This document shows, piece after piece, positions 8,042-15,586 of a DNA stretch of 27,433 nucleotides. Both the position numbers and the translations under genes were made by a program. The number at the start of each line of letters is the position of its first letter. Positions within the stretch are counted from its first letter, which is position 1. The DNA is from a virus. The notes below the pieces were generated by a model, which saw nothing but the letters and a program-made list of their open reading frames with translations, did no database searches and had not been told where the DNA came from. The DNA lies in IMG/VR virus record IMGVR_UViG_3300045978_000135, positions 1 to 27,433 of that record. One strand, 5' to 3'.

Positions 8042-8975
8042 CGATCACCCTTCCTTGTGGCCGCTGTGGCCGCTTCGGCTGTGGCTCGGGCCGTCGAGCG
8101 ACGTCAAGTTCGCGTCGGGCTTCGGGTCGACTTGCGACTTGGTCGGCATCTTGACGGTGCGCGACTGGTTCGTCTCTTCGATCGAGGGGAGGTTGGTCGC
8201 CGGCGGTTGCTTGTCGCGCATCGAAGTTCGCCTTCGGGAAGACGTCGTAGATCGGACCGCTGAAGCTCGGGTCGAGCAGCACTCGACCGGGGTGCATCTT
8301 GGCATACCACCGGCACCATGCAAGAGCACGCTCATGCTGGTAGATCGTCGTGCGCCTGGTGACCGGGTTGGTCCGGCCGAAGAAGTAGCCGATGCCGTTC
8401 TGCAGCGTGAAGCCGACGAGGTAGATCGGGTTCGCACCCATCAAGTGCGCCAGCTGAATCGCGAAGCACAGCGAGTTGCCGCCGTGATGGAAGTCCTCGC
8501 GGAGAGAGCGGGGCAGGAACGGCTCCATGATCGCGTATTCGACCTCGCCGCTCTTCTGGTTTCGCTTCGCCCCCTTCAGCTGACGGATGCCGATCTCGGA
8601 GAGACGTCGCTCCTTCCCGCCAACGATGCGCACTTGCCGTCCTCGAGCGACGGAGAAAACTCCGCCGCCGAAGATGCCGCGGTTCACCACGGCTGCGCAA
8701 TCGGTGGAGCATCCAGCGAGGAGGCTTGACTCGGACTTCCAAACGTCCGAGTCAACGACAAGCCAGATGCTGGGCTCCACGGCTCGGAGCGTCCAGTTTG
8801 TTCCGATGACGATGTTGCCTTCAGCAGCTCGGAATCCTGGGGAGTCAACCAGTCCCCCTGCTCCCCCAAAGATGAAGCAACTACGTCCTGCACATGCTTG
8901 TTCAAGCCAGCTCGGATCAGAACCTCGAGAGCTCGGTGCCGGTAGGTGTGCCGCTTTGAAACCAGGACAGAGCAT
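8016..8975 (-). CDS. MptE/DUF115-like sugar or phage protein
   Basis: 319 aa as the frame stands. Residues about 28-85 carry SCFIFGGAGGL, NIVIGTNWTLR and WLVVDSDVW, and residues about 185-200 carry ANPIYLVGFTLQNG. This order (Gly-rich loop, xGTN strand, VVDSD, then LxG) resembles the Rossmann-like MptE/DUF115 proteins, which are linked to glycan or motility-accessory glycosylation and occur in phage sugar clusters. The start at ATG 8975 has GAGGAG upstream but lies 292 bases inside the CgeB frame. The last 57 residues are Arg-rich, overlap the 58-aa gene in another frame and run 26 bases into portal, so the true end is uncertain. Confidence 0.62.
   Translation of the reverse strand: MLCPGFKAAHLPAPSSRGSDPSWLEQACAGRSCFIFGGAGGLVDSPGFRAAEGNIVIGTNWTLRAVEPSIWLVVDSDVWKSESSLLAGCSTDCAAVVNRGIFGGGVFSVARGRQVRIVGGKERRLSEIGIRQLKGAKRNQKSGEVEYAIMEPFLPRSLREDFHHGGNSLCFAIQLAHLMGANPIYLVGFTLQNGIGYFFGRTNPVTRRTTIYQHERALAWCRWYAKMHPGRVLLDPSFSGPIYDVFPKANFDARQATAGDQPPLDRRDEPVAHRQDADQVASRPEARRELDVARRPEPQPKRPQRPQGRVIGGRPRNAR
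8045..8221 (-). CDS. Unknown 58-aa hydrophilic protein upstream of portal
   Basis: ATG 8221 has GAAGG nine bases upstream; the stop lies three bases before the portal start. The product begins MRDKQPPATNLPSIEE and ends SGHSGHKEG, Ser/Pro/His-rich and probably disordered. In the same bases the upstream gene's frame gives an Arg-rich sequence typical of a wrong frame, so this frame looks like the coding one here. It could instead be the true C-terminus of the upstream protein reached by a +1 frame change. No family recognised. Confidence 0.55.
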   Translation of the reverse strand: MRDKQPPATNLPSIEETNQSRTVKMPTKSQVDPKPDANLTSLDGPSHSRSGHSGHKEG

Positions 8976-10030
8976 ATGCGTCCGATCTCCTCTGCTTCGT
9001 TCGTGTGCTCGAGGTAGTAGCGAACCAGCTCGACGAAGCGTTCCTTCGTGGCTGCTCGAGGTGCCATCGGGAACATGCGTTCGAGTTCGCTGCGCGTATC
9101 GTCACTGACGACGAGCGTCCCGCACGCGAAGAACTCGAACGCTCGCGGATTGACGTGGCTCGCCGGAAGGTTGAAGTCGTTCCAGAAGCCGGTGCCTTCC
9201 TGCGCCGGCATCTTCGTGCACAGCTGCGCACCGTTCGGAATCGGCATGCTCGCCATGCGGCGCTGAATCCGCGTCGTGTAGCACTCCCTCGTGATGCCGG
9301 GGTGCCGGTGCACGTTGAGCCCGACGACGCAACCGGCGTAGTGCTTCGGATGGTCTTCGTGCCCGACCCATTCCTTCGAGCCCTTCGCAACCGGCCTTCC
9401 GCCCTTCGGCCAGTAGCGGACGTCGGCGCCTGGAACAGCAGCTTCGACAGCTCGCAGCCACGGCTCGCGCGGAATCAGTGTCGGGTTCCCGAGGAAGAAC
9501 GCTGGCACGTTGCGCGCTTCGTAGCCGCGCCGCACGAACAGATCCTCGTCGGCGCACGGCGGGAGGTAGAAGACTCCGCCGCGGTGCGCAGCTGCTCGCG
9601 CCTGCTTGTGAGTCTCGAGCGTGCACCAGTCCATCGAGAACACGAAGTCGAACCTCGGCGAGTAGCGCGCGGTCTCGCCGACCTCGTATGGCTCGTCGCA
9701 GAGGTAGACGGCCGTCGGGATTCCTCGACGCCTGAACTTCGAGAGGAAGAACTCGTTCGACGCCGCCCGACCGTGGTGACACCAGATCAGATCCGGCTTG
9801 TGCGAAACGATCGCGTCGGCGAGCGCCGCTGCGTTCCCCTGCCCGCGCACGCTGTAGGGACCGCCGCCCATCGCGCGACGAAGCGACGAGATGTCGACGA
9901 TGCTGACGTTGCAGTGCAGATCGCGGAAGCCCTTGATCCACCCACGACGCCAGTCGTCGGAGTAGATCAGGCCGGCGTCGTCCGCGATCACAATGCGCGG
10001 CGAACGGGTCTTCTCGATCACCCGCGTCAT
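8684..10030 (-). CDS. CgeB-family glycosyltransferase
   Basis: 448 aa from ATG 10030, which overlaps the previous stop as ATGA; an upstream in-frame ATG at 10063 is less likely. The layout fits CgeB/GT-B-type sugar transferases: N-terminal Rossmann half with KPDLIWCHHG, IPTAVYLCDEPYE and FSMDWCTLETH; C-terminal half with FFLGNPTL, RYWPKG, VGLNVHR, and the donor-site signature RAFEFFACGTLVVSDD (about residue 315), ending in the family's closing HTYRHRALEVL helix. The remaining 75 or so residues overlap the next gene in another frame and may not be functional. It would move a sugar from an activated donor to an unknown acceptor. Confidence 0.82.
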   Translation of the reverse strand: MTRVIEKTRSPRIVIADDAGLIYSDDWRRGWIKGFRDLHCNVSIVDISSLRRAMGGGPYSVRGQGNAAALADAIVSHKPDLIWCHHGRAASNEFFLSKFRRRGIPTAVYLCDEPYEVGETARYSPRFDFVFSMDWCTLETHKQARAAAHRGGVFYLPPCADEDLFVRRGYEARNVPAFFLGNPTLIPREPWLRAVEAAVPGADVRYWPKGGRPVAKGSKEWVGHEDHPKHYAGCVVGLNVHRHPGITRECYTTRIQRRMASMPIPNGAQLCTKMPAQEGTGFWNDFNLPASHVNPRAFEFFACGTLVVSDDTRSELERMFPMAPRAATKERFVELVRYYLEHTNEAEEIGRICSVLVSKRHTYRHRALEVLIRAGLNKHVQDVVASSLGEQGDWLTPQDSELLKATSSSEQTGRSEPWSPASGLSLTRTFGSPSQASSLDAPPIAQPW

Positions 10031-10635
10031 CGCCACTCGGCCAGCATCTGGTTCACGCGGCACGACGGGACCGCCCAGCAGTTCGCGCCGACGGTGCGCA
10101 GCTGGTCACGCACGGCCGTCGCCAGGTCGTCGCCGTCGAGGTCGAGCGCGGCGCCGCGAACGGTGCCCATCGACGTCCGCTGCAGCATGAAGAACTTCGA
10201 CGGCACCGGCTGACGCCACTCCCACGGATGCGCGGCGCGCGTGTTCGCGGCCTCGTCGTCGGGAGCGAACGTCATCGCGCACATCGGCGCTCGGACCATC
10301 GGCAGCTGCATCTTGCCGAACCACTCGCGATCGACGATCCGGTGCGTCACCGGAAGGACGACGGTGTATTGGAAGTCGCTCGTTCGCAAGACCTCCATGA
10401 CGATCCCGTTGTAGCCGAGCTTCGGATCGACGCAGGTGATGACGAGGCCGGAGCGGTCGTAGACCGACCTTGCCTCCGCGACGATCGCACCGACCTTGTC
10501 TTCGATCAGCGCCTGCCCGATCGCGACGTTCACGACGTGATCGACCGGCGTATGGTCCTTGATCGAACGGAGGCAATCCGCGAGGAGGTGCAGCTTCTCG
10601 TGCGTCACCGGGACAACGATCTGGATGATGCTCAT
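10027..10635 (-). CDS. GT-A-like (family 2-type) protein
   Basis: 202 aa from ATG 10635, which overlaps the previous stop as ATGA; the open frame upstream of it is a shadow of the zinc-ribbon gene. The start IIQIVVPVTHEKLHLLADCLRSIKDH is a typical first strand and helix of GT-A glycosyltransferases. Later come VVLPVTHRIVDREWF and PVPSKFFMLQR. A clear DxD metal motif is not obvious, so it may be a divergent or non-catalytic member. It is embedded with CgeB and MptE-like genes, supporting a role in the same sugar pathway. Confidence 0.6.
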   Translation of the reverse strand: MSIIQIVVPVTHEKLHLLADCLRSIKDHTPVDHVVNVAIGQALIEDKVGAIVAEARSVYDRSGLVITCVDPKLGYNGIVMEVLRTSDFQYTVVLPVTHRIVDREWFGKMQLPMVRAPMCAMTFAPDDEAANTRAAHPWEWRQPVPSKFFMLQRTSMGTVRGAALDLDGDDLATAVRDQLRTVGANCWAVPSCRVNQMLAEWR

Positions 10636-10838
10636 GGAGTTGGCTTCTTCTGCTTCAGGAGTTCGTCTTGCGCCTTCCGGCCGTTGATCGCCACGAAGAG
10701 CTGGTTGCAACGACGACTGCAGAAGTCGGGCTTGTTGATGCCGAGCCTACGCTCCCGCCGGCGACGCGCAGCTGGAACCTTGAACTTCCCGCGGCACTGC
10801 ACACACACCGCGTCGATCGTCTCCCACGGCTGGCTCAC
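10632..10838 (-). CDS. 68-aa zinc-ribbon protein
   Basis: GTG 10838 overlaps the stop of the upstream gene (GTGA), and the stop overlaps the next ATG. The product contains CVQCRGKFKV, a basic stretch RRRRERR, then FCSRRCNQLF and a Lys-rich tail, giving two cysteine pairs that could bind one zinc, similar to HNH-associated or MYM-type ribbons. It may bind nucleic acid; no specific function can be named. Confidence 0.65.
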   Translation of the reverse strand: MSQPWETIDAVCVQCRGKFKVPAARRRRERRLGINKPDFCSRRCNQLFVAINGRKAQDELLKQKKPTP

Positions 10839-11332
10839 AGGAGCCACTCGTTGCCGGCCTTCTTCGGCGGCGGCACCGGCGCCGGCTGCTCGACGGGATC
10901 GGCGAGCTCGCCCTCGGGGATCTCGACCTCGTCCGGCCGCTGACGGTAGCGCGGCACGCGCTGCGGGGCCCGCGACGTCGCCCCCTCCTCGGCAGCCATC
11001 GTCTCGCGGATCTCCTGCGCGCTGCGCGCGAACTCTCGGTAGTCGCTCCCGTGCGTGATCGGTCCGGCGTTCTGCGGCGTCGGCGTGCCGCTGAAGCTCT
11101 CGATGCACCGCTGCAGGTAGACCTCGAGCCCGTCGACGGCCTGGTCGATCCACTCCGCTTCGCCGAAGTCCTGGCGGAGAGAGTCTGCCGCGGCGGCTGC
11201 CGCTCGCTTCACCTCGGGGATGCGGTAGCCCTTCTTCGGCGTCGCTCGAGCGCGCTGCTGCCCTACCTGGGCTTGTTGCGGCCCCACAGGTCGTCCGTTG
11301 ACGAGGATGCGTCGTTGGGGTTGTTGTTCCAT
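10835..11332 (-). CDS. Unknown 165-aa protein after terminase
   Basis: Begins MEQQPQRRILVNGRPVG. The frame is open further upstream but is an Arg-rich shadow of terminase there, so ATG 11332 is taken; it overlaps the terminase end by 70 bases and lacks a strong ribosome site. The middle (about 55-85) is helical and acidic (FGEAEWIDQAVDGLEVYLQ), and the end is Pro/Glu-rich. The N-terminal Gln-rich region looks disordered. No family recognised; minor packaging or head factors often follow the terminase gene. Confidence 0.6.
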   Translation of the reverse strand: MEQQPQRRILVNGRPVGPQQAQVGQQRARATPKKGYRIPEVKRAAAAAADSLRQDFGEAEWIDQAVDGLEVYLQRCIESFSGTPTPQNAGPITHGSDYREFARSAQEIRETMAAEEGATSRAPQRVPRYRQRPDEVEIPEGELADPVEQPAPVPPPKKAGNEWLL

Positions 11333-12945
11333 ATGTCGTGCTGCTGATGCTTCGCGCGATCGCGAGCGTCCTGTTGGTTCCGCGGGTTGAACTTGCCGTC
11401 GATCGTCGGTGGCTCCATTCGCTTCACGAACGCGGGCGACCACGAAGACGGCGGCGCGGGCATGTAATACTTGCCTTCCTTGTCCTGCTTGTCGAGGTCG
11501 CTCACCGCATCGGGGATGTCGTCGTGCGCCGAGAACGGCCATTCCGTCATCTCGTCGAACATCGGCTTCCACTTGTGCGTGTAGCTCTCGCGCAGCGACC
11601 GAGCGAAGTAGATGTCGCCGCGTCGGAACCGAGGCTCTGCAGCCTCGATTCGCATGTCCTTGACCTCTTGGTTGCGACCTTCGATCTCGACGAACTGCGG
11701 GCGCACAAAGGTCTGCCGGCGGATCTCCTCGAAGAGCGACATGAGGAGTTCCTTGTGCGTCACCTTCTCGACGGCGACACCCTTGCACTCGATCCCCTGG
11801 TAGCGGCTCCACAGGTCGCAGCAGATGCGGCAGCTGTCGCTCGGCTTCCACCGACCGATCACGATGTCGCGAACGTAGGCGACGCGGTTGCAGTCGAGGC
11901 TGACCACCCAAAAGACCGTTCGGTCGGCTCGCTGCGTCTTCTTGTCCTCTGCGATGAAGGCCCAATCGGTCAGGATGTAGGTCCACACCGCGGTCGGGAT
12001 GTCGCGATCCTCGATCACGCGGAAGTAGTCGGCCTTGAAGATTTGATCGTCGCCGGTCTGCGGACGGTTCTCGTAGAAGCAGGCGTAGAGGCGCGGCGTC
12101 TGCTTCAGCTTGCGGTCGGCGATGAACGCGCGCGTGAGACGCTTCGGGAAGAACAGCTCCGTCGGCTCGTTGCTCGCAGGGTCGACGATCGGATCGCACC
12201 ATGCGTGCTTGCTGATCTCGAAGGTCCGAGCGATCGCCTCGTCCTTCATGATGCGGCAGTAGATGTCGGCGTAGTGGTGGAGCGTGCCGATCATGAACAG
12301 CTTCGTGCCGGGGTCGAGCTGCGACTGCACCTCACCGAACCAGTTCCAGAGCTTGTCGATCGACTCCGGCGTCTGCGTGTTCTCCTGCGAGCACACGTCG
12401 TCCATGATGACGACGTCCCAATGCGCGCCGGTCTGGACTTCGCCGACGCCGGCGGCGGCGAGCGTCGGGTCCTTGACACCCTTGCGCGTGCGCAGCGCCG
12501 AGTAGAAGACACCGCTGCCTTCCTTCCACTGCTTGCCCTTGTGGACTCCGAAGCGGTCTTTGAACCACTGCGAGTCGATGATCTTCATGATCTCGCCGAC
12601 GAACTTCTGCGCCTGGCGAGCAGTCTCCGAACAGATCAGGATTCGGATGTTGGGGTCGCGCGCGATGAGCCACGCCGCTTGCCCGATCGTGAACACCTGC
12701 GACTTGAAGGAGCCGCGAGGCCACAGGGCCATCTTGGACTTGTAGATCGTGATCTCGGGGTTGTCCGGATCAGGATCTCCGTTCCAGTGAATCAGGTCCT
12801 GGCAGTAGCGGCCGTGCGGCTGGTATTCGGCGTCCGGCGCCGCGCCGCTGTCGCGCACGAAATCGAGGAAGCCCTCCTCTGAAAGGTAGAACTCCCGCTC
12901 GCGCCGGAGACGTTCGCCACGAATGTCTTCGGCGCTGACGGTCAC
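11263..12945 (-). CDS. terL: Terminase large subunit
   Basis: 560 aa. Starts at GTG 12945, seven bases after GGAGG and overlapping the previous TGA; the open frame upstream is a shadow. The ATPase half has a Walker A-like loop PRGSFKSQ (about residues 76-83), a Walker B VVIMDD (about 178-183, with Asp in place of the usual Glu) and a coupling motif FMIGTLHH. The C-terminal RNase H-like nuclease half shows YILTDWAF, FVEIEGRN and HDDIPDAVSD, supplying the acidic triad. It cuts and pumps the genome into the prohead through the portal. The gene is separated from a possible small subunit by four sugar/methyl genes. Confidence 0.93.
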   Translation of the reverse strand: MTVSAEDIRGERLRREREFYLSEEGFLDFVRDSGAAPDAEYQPHGRYCQDLIHWNGDPDPDNPEITIYKSKMALWPRGSFKSQVFTIGQAAWLIARDPNIRILICSETARQAQKFVGEIMKIIDSQWFKDRFGVHKGKQWKEGSGVFYSALRTRKGVKDPTLAAAGVGEVQTGAHWDVVIMDDVCSQENTQTPESIDKLWNWFGEVQSQLDPGTKLFMIGTLHHYADIYCRIMKDEAIARTFEISKHAWCDPIVDPASNEPTELFFPKRLTRAFIADRKLKQTPRLYACFYENRPQTGDDQIFKADYFRVIEDRDIPTAVWTYILTDWAFIAEDKKTQRADRTVFWVVSLDCNRVAYVRDIVIGRWKPSDSCRICCDLWSRYQGIECKGVAVEKVTHKELLMSLFEEIRRQTFVRPQFVEIEGRNQEVKDMRIEAAEPRFRRGDIYFARSLRESYTHKWKPMFDEMTEWPFSAHDDIPDAVSDLDKQDKEGKYYMPAPPSSWSPAFVKRMEPPTIDGKFNPRNQQDARDRAKHQQHDIWNNNPNDASSSTDDLWGRNKPR

Positions 12946-13667
12946 TGCACCACCTCCCAATCGAAGCGCAGCGGCTTCCCGATCACCTTTGCGACGAACT
13001 CGCGCCAACCGAGCTTCTTCAGTCGCGTCATCTTGGCGATGTGGATCGCCTTGTTGCGCTTCACGCTCCGATCGAGCGACGTCACCTGCGCATCGGGCAC
13101 TTTCTTGTTCCCGTGGTGGAACCAGAACCAGAGGTCTTCGCGCGTGCGATTCACCATCGACTTCTGGATCACGCGCAGCAGCTGCACGTCGGACCACCCC
13201 TTCGCGCCGCAGTAGTCCTCGTCGTAGCCGCCCAGCTTGTGGAAGTCCTCGAGCAGGATCAGGTGCACGTTCGGCGACGTGTGGTCGAGCTCACTGGTCG
13301 CGATGTGGCGCAGCGCCGGCCGGAACATCAGGCCGGGACGAAGGAACCGCGACTCTTCGACGAGCTTCTGCAGCATGCCGTCGGCCAGTGTCATGTCCGG
13401 GTCGATGAGCATCAACCTCTTCGTCGTCGCCAGGTGCGCAACGAGGTTGCGGGCCCCTGGTTGGTTCCAGGGGATGTCCTTCTTCACTCGAGCGAGCCGG
13501 ATGCCTTCCAGCTGCGGGACCTCTGCCGGCGGCTTCCCAGCGTCGTCGACGACGATGACCTCGACGCACGCGCGCCACTCCTCCGGTTGCGCGAGGAACC
13601 TCTCGAACCAGAAGGCGAGCATCTTCGGCTGCCCGTAGGTCGAGAACCCGATCGTCAGCTCACGCAT
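12942..13667 (-). CDS. Family 2 glycosyltransferase (GT2)
   Basis: 241 aa, ATG 13667 with GGAGG five bases upstream. GT-A fold signs in order: ELTIGFSTYGQPKML (first strand), VEVIVVDDAG (donor strand), NQPGARNLVAHLATTKRLMLIDPDM (the DxD-type metal site is DPD, about residue 93), then FHKLGGYDEDYCGAKGWSDVQLL, a typical acceptor-side ED/D motif. It would transfer a sugar from a nucleotide donor. It lies directly between the methyltransferase and terminase genes with overlaps on both sides, so it is co-expressed with packaging. Confidence 0.85.
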   Translation of the reverse strand: MRELTIGFSTYGQPKMLAFWFERFLAQPEEWRACVEVIVVDDAGKPPAEVPQLEGIRLARVKKDIPWNQPGARNLVAHLATTKRLMLIDPDMTLADGMLQKLVEESRFLRPGLMFRPALRHIATSELDHTSPNVHLILLEDFHKLGGYDEDYCGAKGWSDVQLLRVIQKSMVNRTREDLWFWFHHGNKKVPDAQVTSLDRSVKRNKAIHIAKMTRLKKLGWREFVAKVIGKPLRFDWEVVQ

Positions 13668-14199
13668 GACGCCTCCACAGAGTCAGGTGCCGCGCGTGGC
13701 GCGTCGCGCGGTGCTCCATCGTTCCCCACTCGGAGAGGGTCTTGTCGAAGACGTCGGGCGCTCCGGCGAGCTGCGTCTCCGCGTGACGGTCGTGCTGACT
13801 CGGGATCGCGGTCACGATCCACTTCGCGCGCTTCGCCCACTCGATCATTCCCAGCGGGTCCTTGACGTGCTCGAGGGAGTCGGCGAACAGCGCGACGTCG
13901 ACGATCACCGATGACGGGAACGTCGAATACTCGATCACCGCGTGCGGACACATCCGGCGAGCCATGTTGATCGCAGCGACGTCGATCTCGCTTCCCATGC
14001 ACTTCCAACCGAGGCGCAGCGCGATCTGGTTCAGGATCAGCCCCTCGCCGCAACCGACCTCGAAGACGCTCTTGCCGTAGCCGTCGCCGATGAACTCGGC
14101 GAGTCGAACGAGGAGGTCGTCGACGTGCTTCGCGTAGTCCGTTCTGGCGTCCGAGAACTCGGCGAAGTGGTAGGCGCCGCGTTGCTGATACTTGCTCAT
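13660..14199 (-). CDS. Class I SAM-dependent methyltransferase
   Basis: 179 aa from ATG 14199, which overlaps the previous TGA (ATGA). Motif I is VFEVGCGEGLI (about residues 45-55), followed by GSEID (end of strand 2) and ALFADSLEHVKDPLGMIEWA, as in UbiE/Methyltransf_11-type enzymes; later IVTAIPS and HLTLW. Members modify small molecules, sugars or lipids, and are frequent in polysaccharide clusters. Sitting between two glycosyltransferases, sugar O-methylation is plausible but not shown. It overlaps the GT2 gene downstream by 8 bases. Confidence 0.82.
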   Translation of the reverse strand: MSKYQQRGAYHFAEFSDARTDYAKHVDDLLVRLAEFIGDGYGKSVFEVGCGEGLILNQIALRLGWKCMGSEIDVAAINMARRMCPHAVIEYSTFPSSVIVDVALFADSLEHVKDPLGMIEWAKRAKWIVTAIPSQHDRHAETQLAGAPDVFDKTLSEWGTMEHRATRHARHLTLWRRHA

Positions 14200-14831
14200 G
14201 TGTGAGGCCTGAACTCGAAGAGTCTGTTCTCGCGCACGTTCATCTCGATCGTCTTGAAGCGGCCTGCGGGGACCTTCGAGCCCATCAGGTGGAGCGCGAG
14301 CGGAAGCCACAGCTGATCGCGAACGACGCCGGACTCGATGATCCCCTCCATCCATGCGGTCTGCAGATCCTCGACCCACGGCGCGTCGCAGCGGCGGAGG
14401 ATGATCCCGCACTCCCACAGGCCGAAGTTCTTCGGCAGCTTGTGCTTCTTCAGGATGTCGAGCGCGCGGTTCGCCTGCTCCTCGTTGATCTTCTTCCGAC
14501 CGACGCACGCTTCGATCTCGACGTAGGCACACCTGCGCGCGGCGTGCCTGCAGATCGCAACGTCGGCGTCCTTCAGCTCGCTCTCGACCCACTCGTGCAG
14601 ATCGTGAATCGGGATCGCCGGCGAGATGTTCCCGTCCATGTAGACGGAGTAGTCGGCGTAGTTCGGCGCGTTCGTGATCTTGTAGTAGCGGTTCCAGAAC
14701 GGCGCGCGCTCCCTCTTCACCGCGCCAGCGATGCAGGTGTAGTCCGCGTGCTCGCAGAACTTGGCGGGGAACTTCGGCTTGTCGTAGCCGTTGTTGACCG
14801 CGTGATAGAAGGTCGTCGAGGTCTGCTTCAC
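14196..14831 (-). CDS. DUF616/TOD1-like glycosyltransferase
   Basis: 211 aa from GTG 14831, overlapping the previous stop (GTGA). Matches the bacterial DUF616 (TOD1/MUCI70-type) layout: RYYKITNAPNYADYSVYMDGNI (about residues 50-70, with DGN taking the DxD position), then a DADVAICRHAARRCAYVEIEAC region, the KLPKNFGLWECGIILRRC stretch and SGVVRDQLWLPLAL near the end. The domain is related to glycosyltransferases. Its acceptor is unknown. Context among GT2 and methyltransferase genes supports sugar transfer. Confidence 0.72.
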   Translation of the reverse strand: MKQTSTTFYHAVNNGYDKPKFPAKFCEHADYTCIAGAVKRERAPFWNRYYKITNAPNYADYSVYMDGNISPAIPIHDLHEWVESELKDADVAICRHAARRCAYVEIEACVGRKKINEEQANRALDILKKHKLPKNFGLWECGIILRRCDAPWVEDLQTAWMEGIIESGVVRDQLWLPLALHLMGSKVPAGRFKTIEMNVRENRLFEFRPHT

Positions 14832-15586
14832 TTGAGTCGGTGCGCTCGCATCCACTTCTTCAGATCGGAGAGGAGTTCCGGTGTTCCGGCTTTGACGTGC
14901 AGCTCGTTCGCGGTCTGCGCCTTCAGGTGCCGGACCCAGCTTCGATGCACCACCTTGAACGGCGTCGCGCCGTAGAGCTGGCGAAGGATCGCGGCCGTCG
15001 CGTCGTCGCTGCCGTAGTTCGTGAACGACGGATTGAACAACGGCCAGCCCCATCGCGGTTCGATCGCGTTGATGACGCGCCGCGGCACCAGCCAGCAGAA
15101 CGCGGACACCTGGCCGACGCGCTGCGCCGGCAGCTCGGCCTGGTGCGGTTGTCGCGCCTCCGGCGTCGCGGTGACGTCGGTGCGCGGCGAGAGCACGTAG
15201 GGCGGCGAGACTTCCTCGAGCAACTTCACCAGCCAGTCACGCTGCGGGAACTGAAGGTCGTTGTTGAAGACGAGAACGTGGTCAACCGGCCACCGCTCGG
15301 CGAGGAGCGCGAGGTTGATGCCACGGTTCACACCGACGCCGAAGCCGTTGTTCTGCGTGTCGATCAGCTGCTCGACCGGCTCCCACGCGCACGCGCTCGG
15401 CTGCTGCTGCGCCAGCGCATCGAGCTTCTTCACGTCGATCGGCCGCTTCGCCGCGTTGTTGACCGCGAGCACGCGGACGTGCACGCCGACCGGCACCTCG
15501 CACTGCATGAGGCCTTCGATGCAGTCCTCGGTCATCGAGACGAGCTGCTCGCTGCCGGTGAACGGTGTGATGGCGAGGATGTTCAT
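14828..15586 (-). CDS. Family 2 glycosyltransferase, WbbL-like
   Basis: 252 aa, ATG 15586 overlapping the previous TGA (ATGA) with AAGGA close upstream. Visible motifs: NILAITPFTGSEQLVSM start, VLAVNNAAKR, QNNGFGVGVNRGINLALL and VLVFNNDLQFP (about residue 110), the NND triad that replaces DxD in rhamnosyl-type GT2 enzymes, followed by SAFCWLVPRRVINAI and a FTNYGSDDATAAIL acceptor-site region. It transfers a sugar from a nucleotide donor. It lies directly after the HTH protein and before the DUF616 gene. Confidence 0.85.
   Translation of the reverse strand: MNILAITPFTGSEQLVSMTEDCIEGLMQCEVPVGVHVRVLAVNNAAKRPIDVKKLDALAQQQPSACAWEPVEQLIDTQNNGFGVGVNRGINLALLAERWPVDHVLVFNNDLQFPQRDWLVKLLEEVSPPYVLSPRTDVTATPEARQPHQAELPAQRVGQVSAFCWLVPRRVINAIEPRWGWPLFNPSFTNYGSDDATAAILRQLYGATPFKVVHRSWVRHLKAQTANELHVKAGTPELLSDLKKWMRAHRLK

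Noticed and set aside
10063-10063. Upstream in-frame ATG as the start of the CgeB gene
   Set aside because: It would overlap the previous gene by 37 bases without a ribosome site, while ATG 10030 makes the operon's usual ATGA junction.
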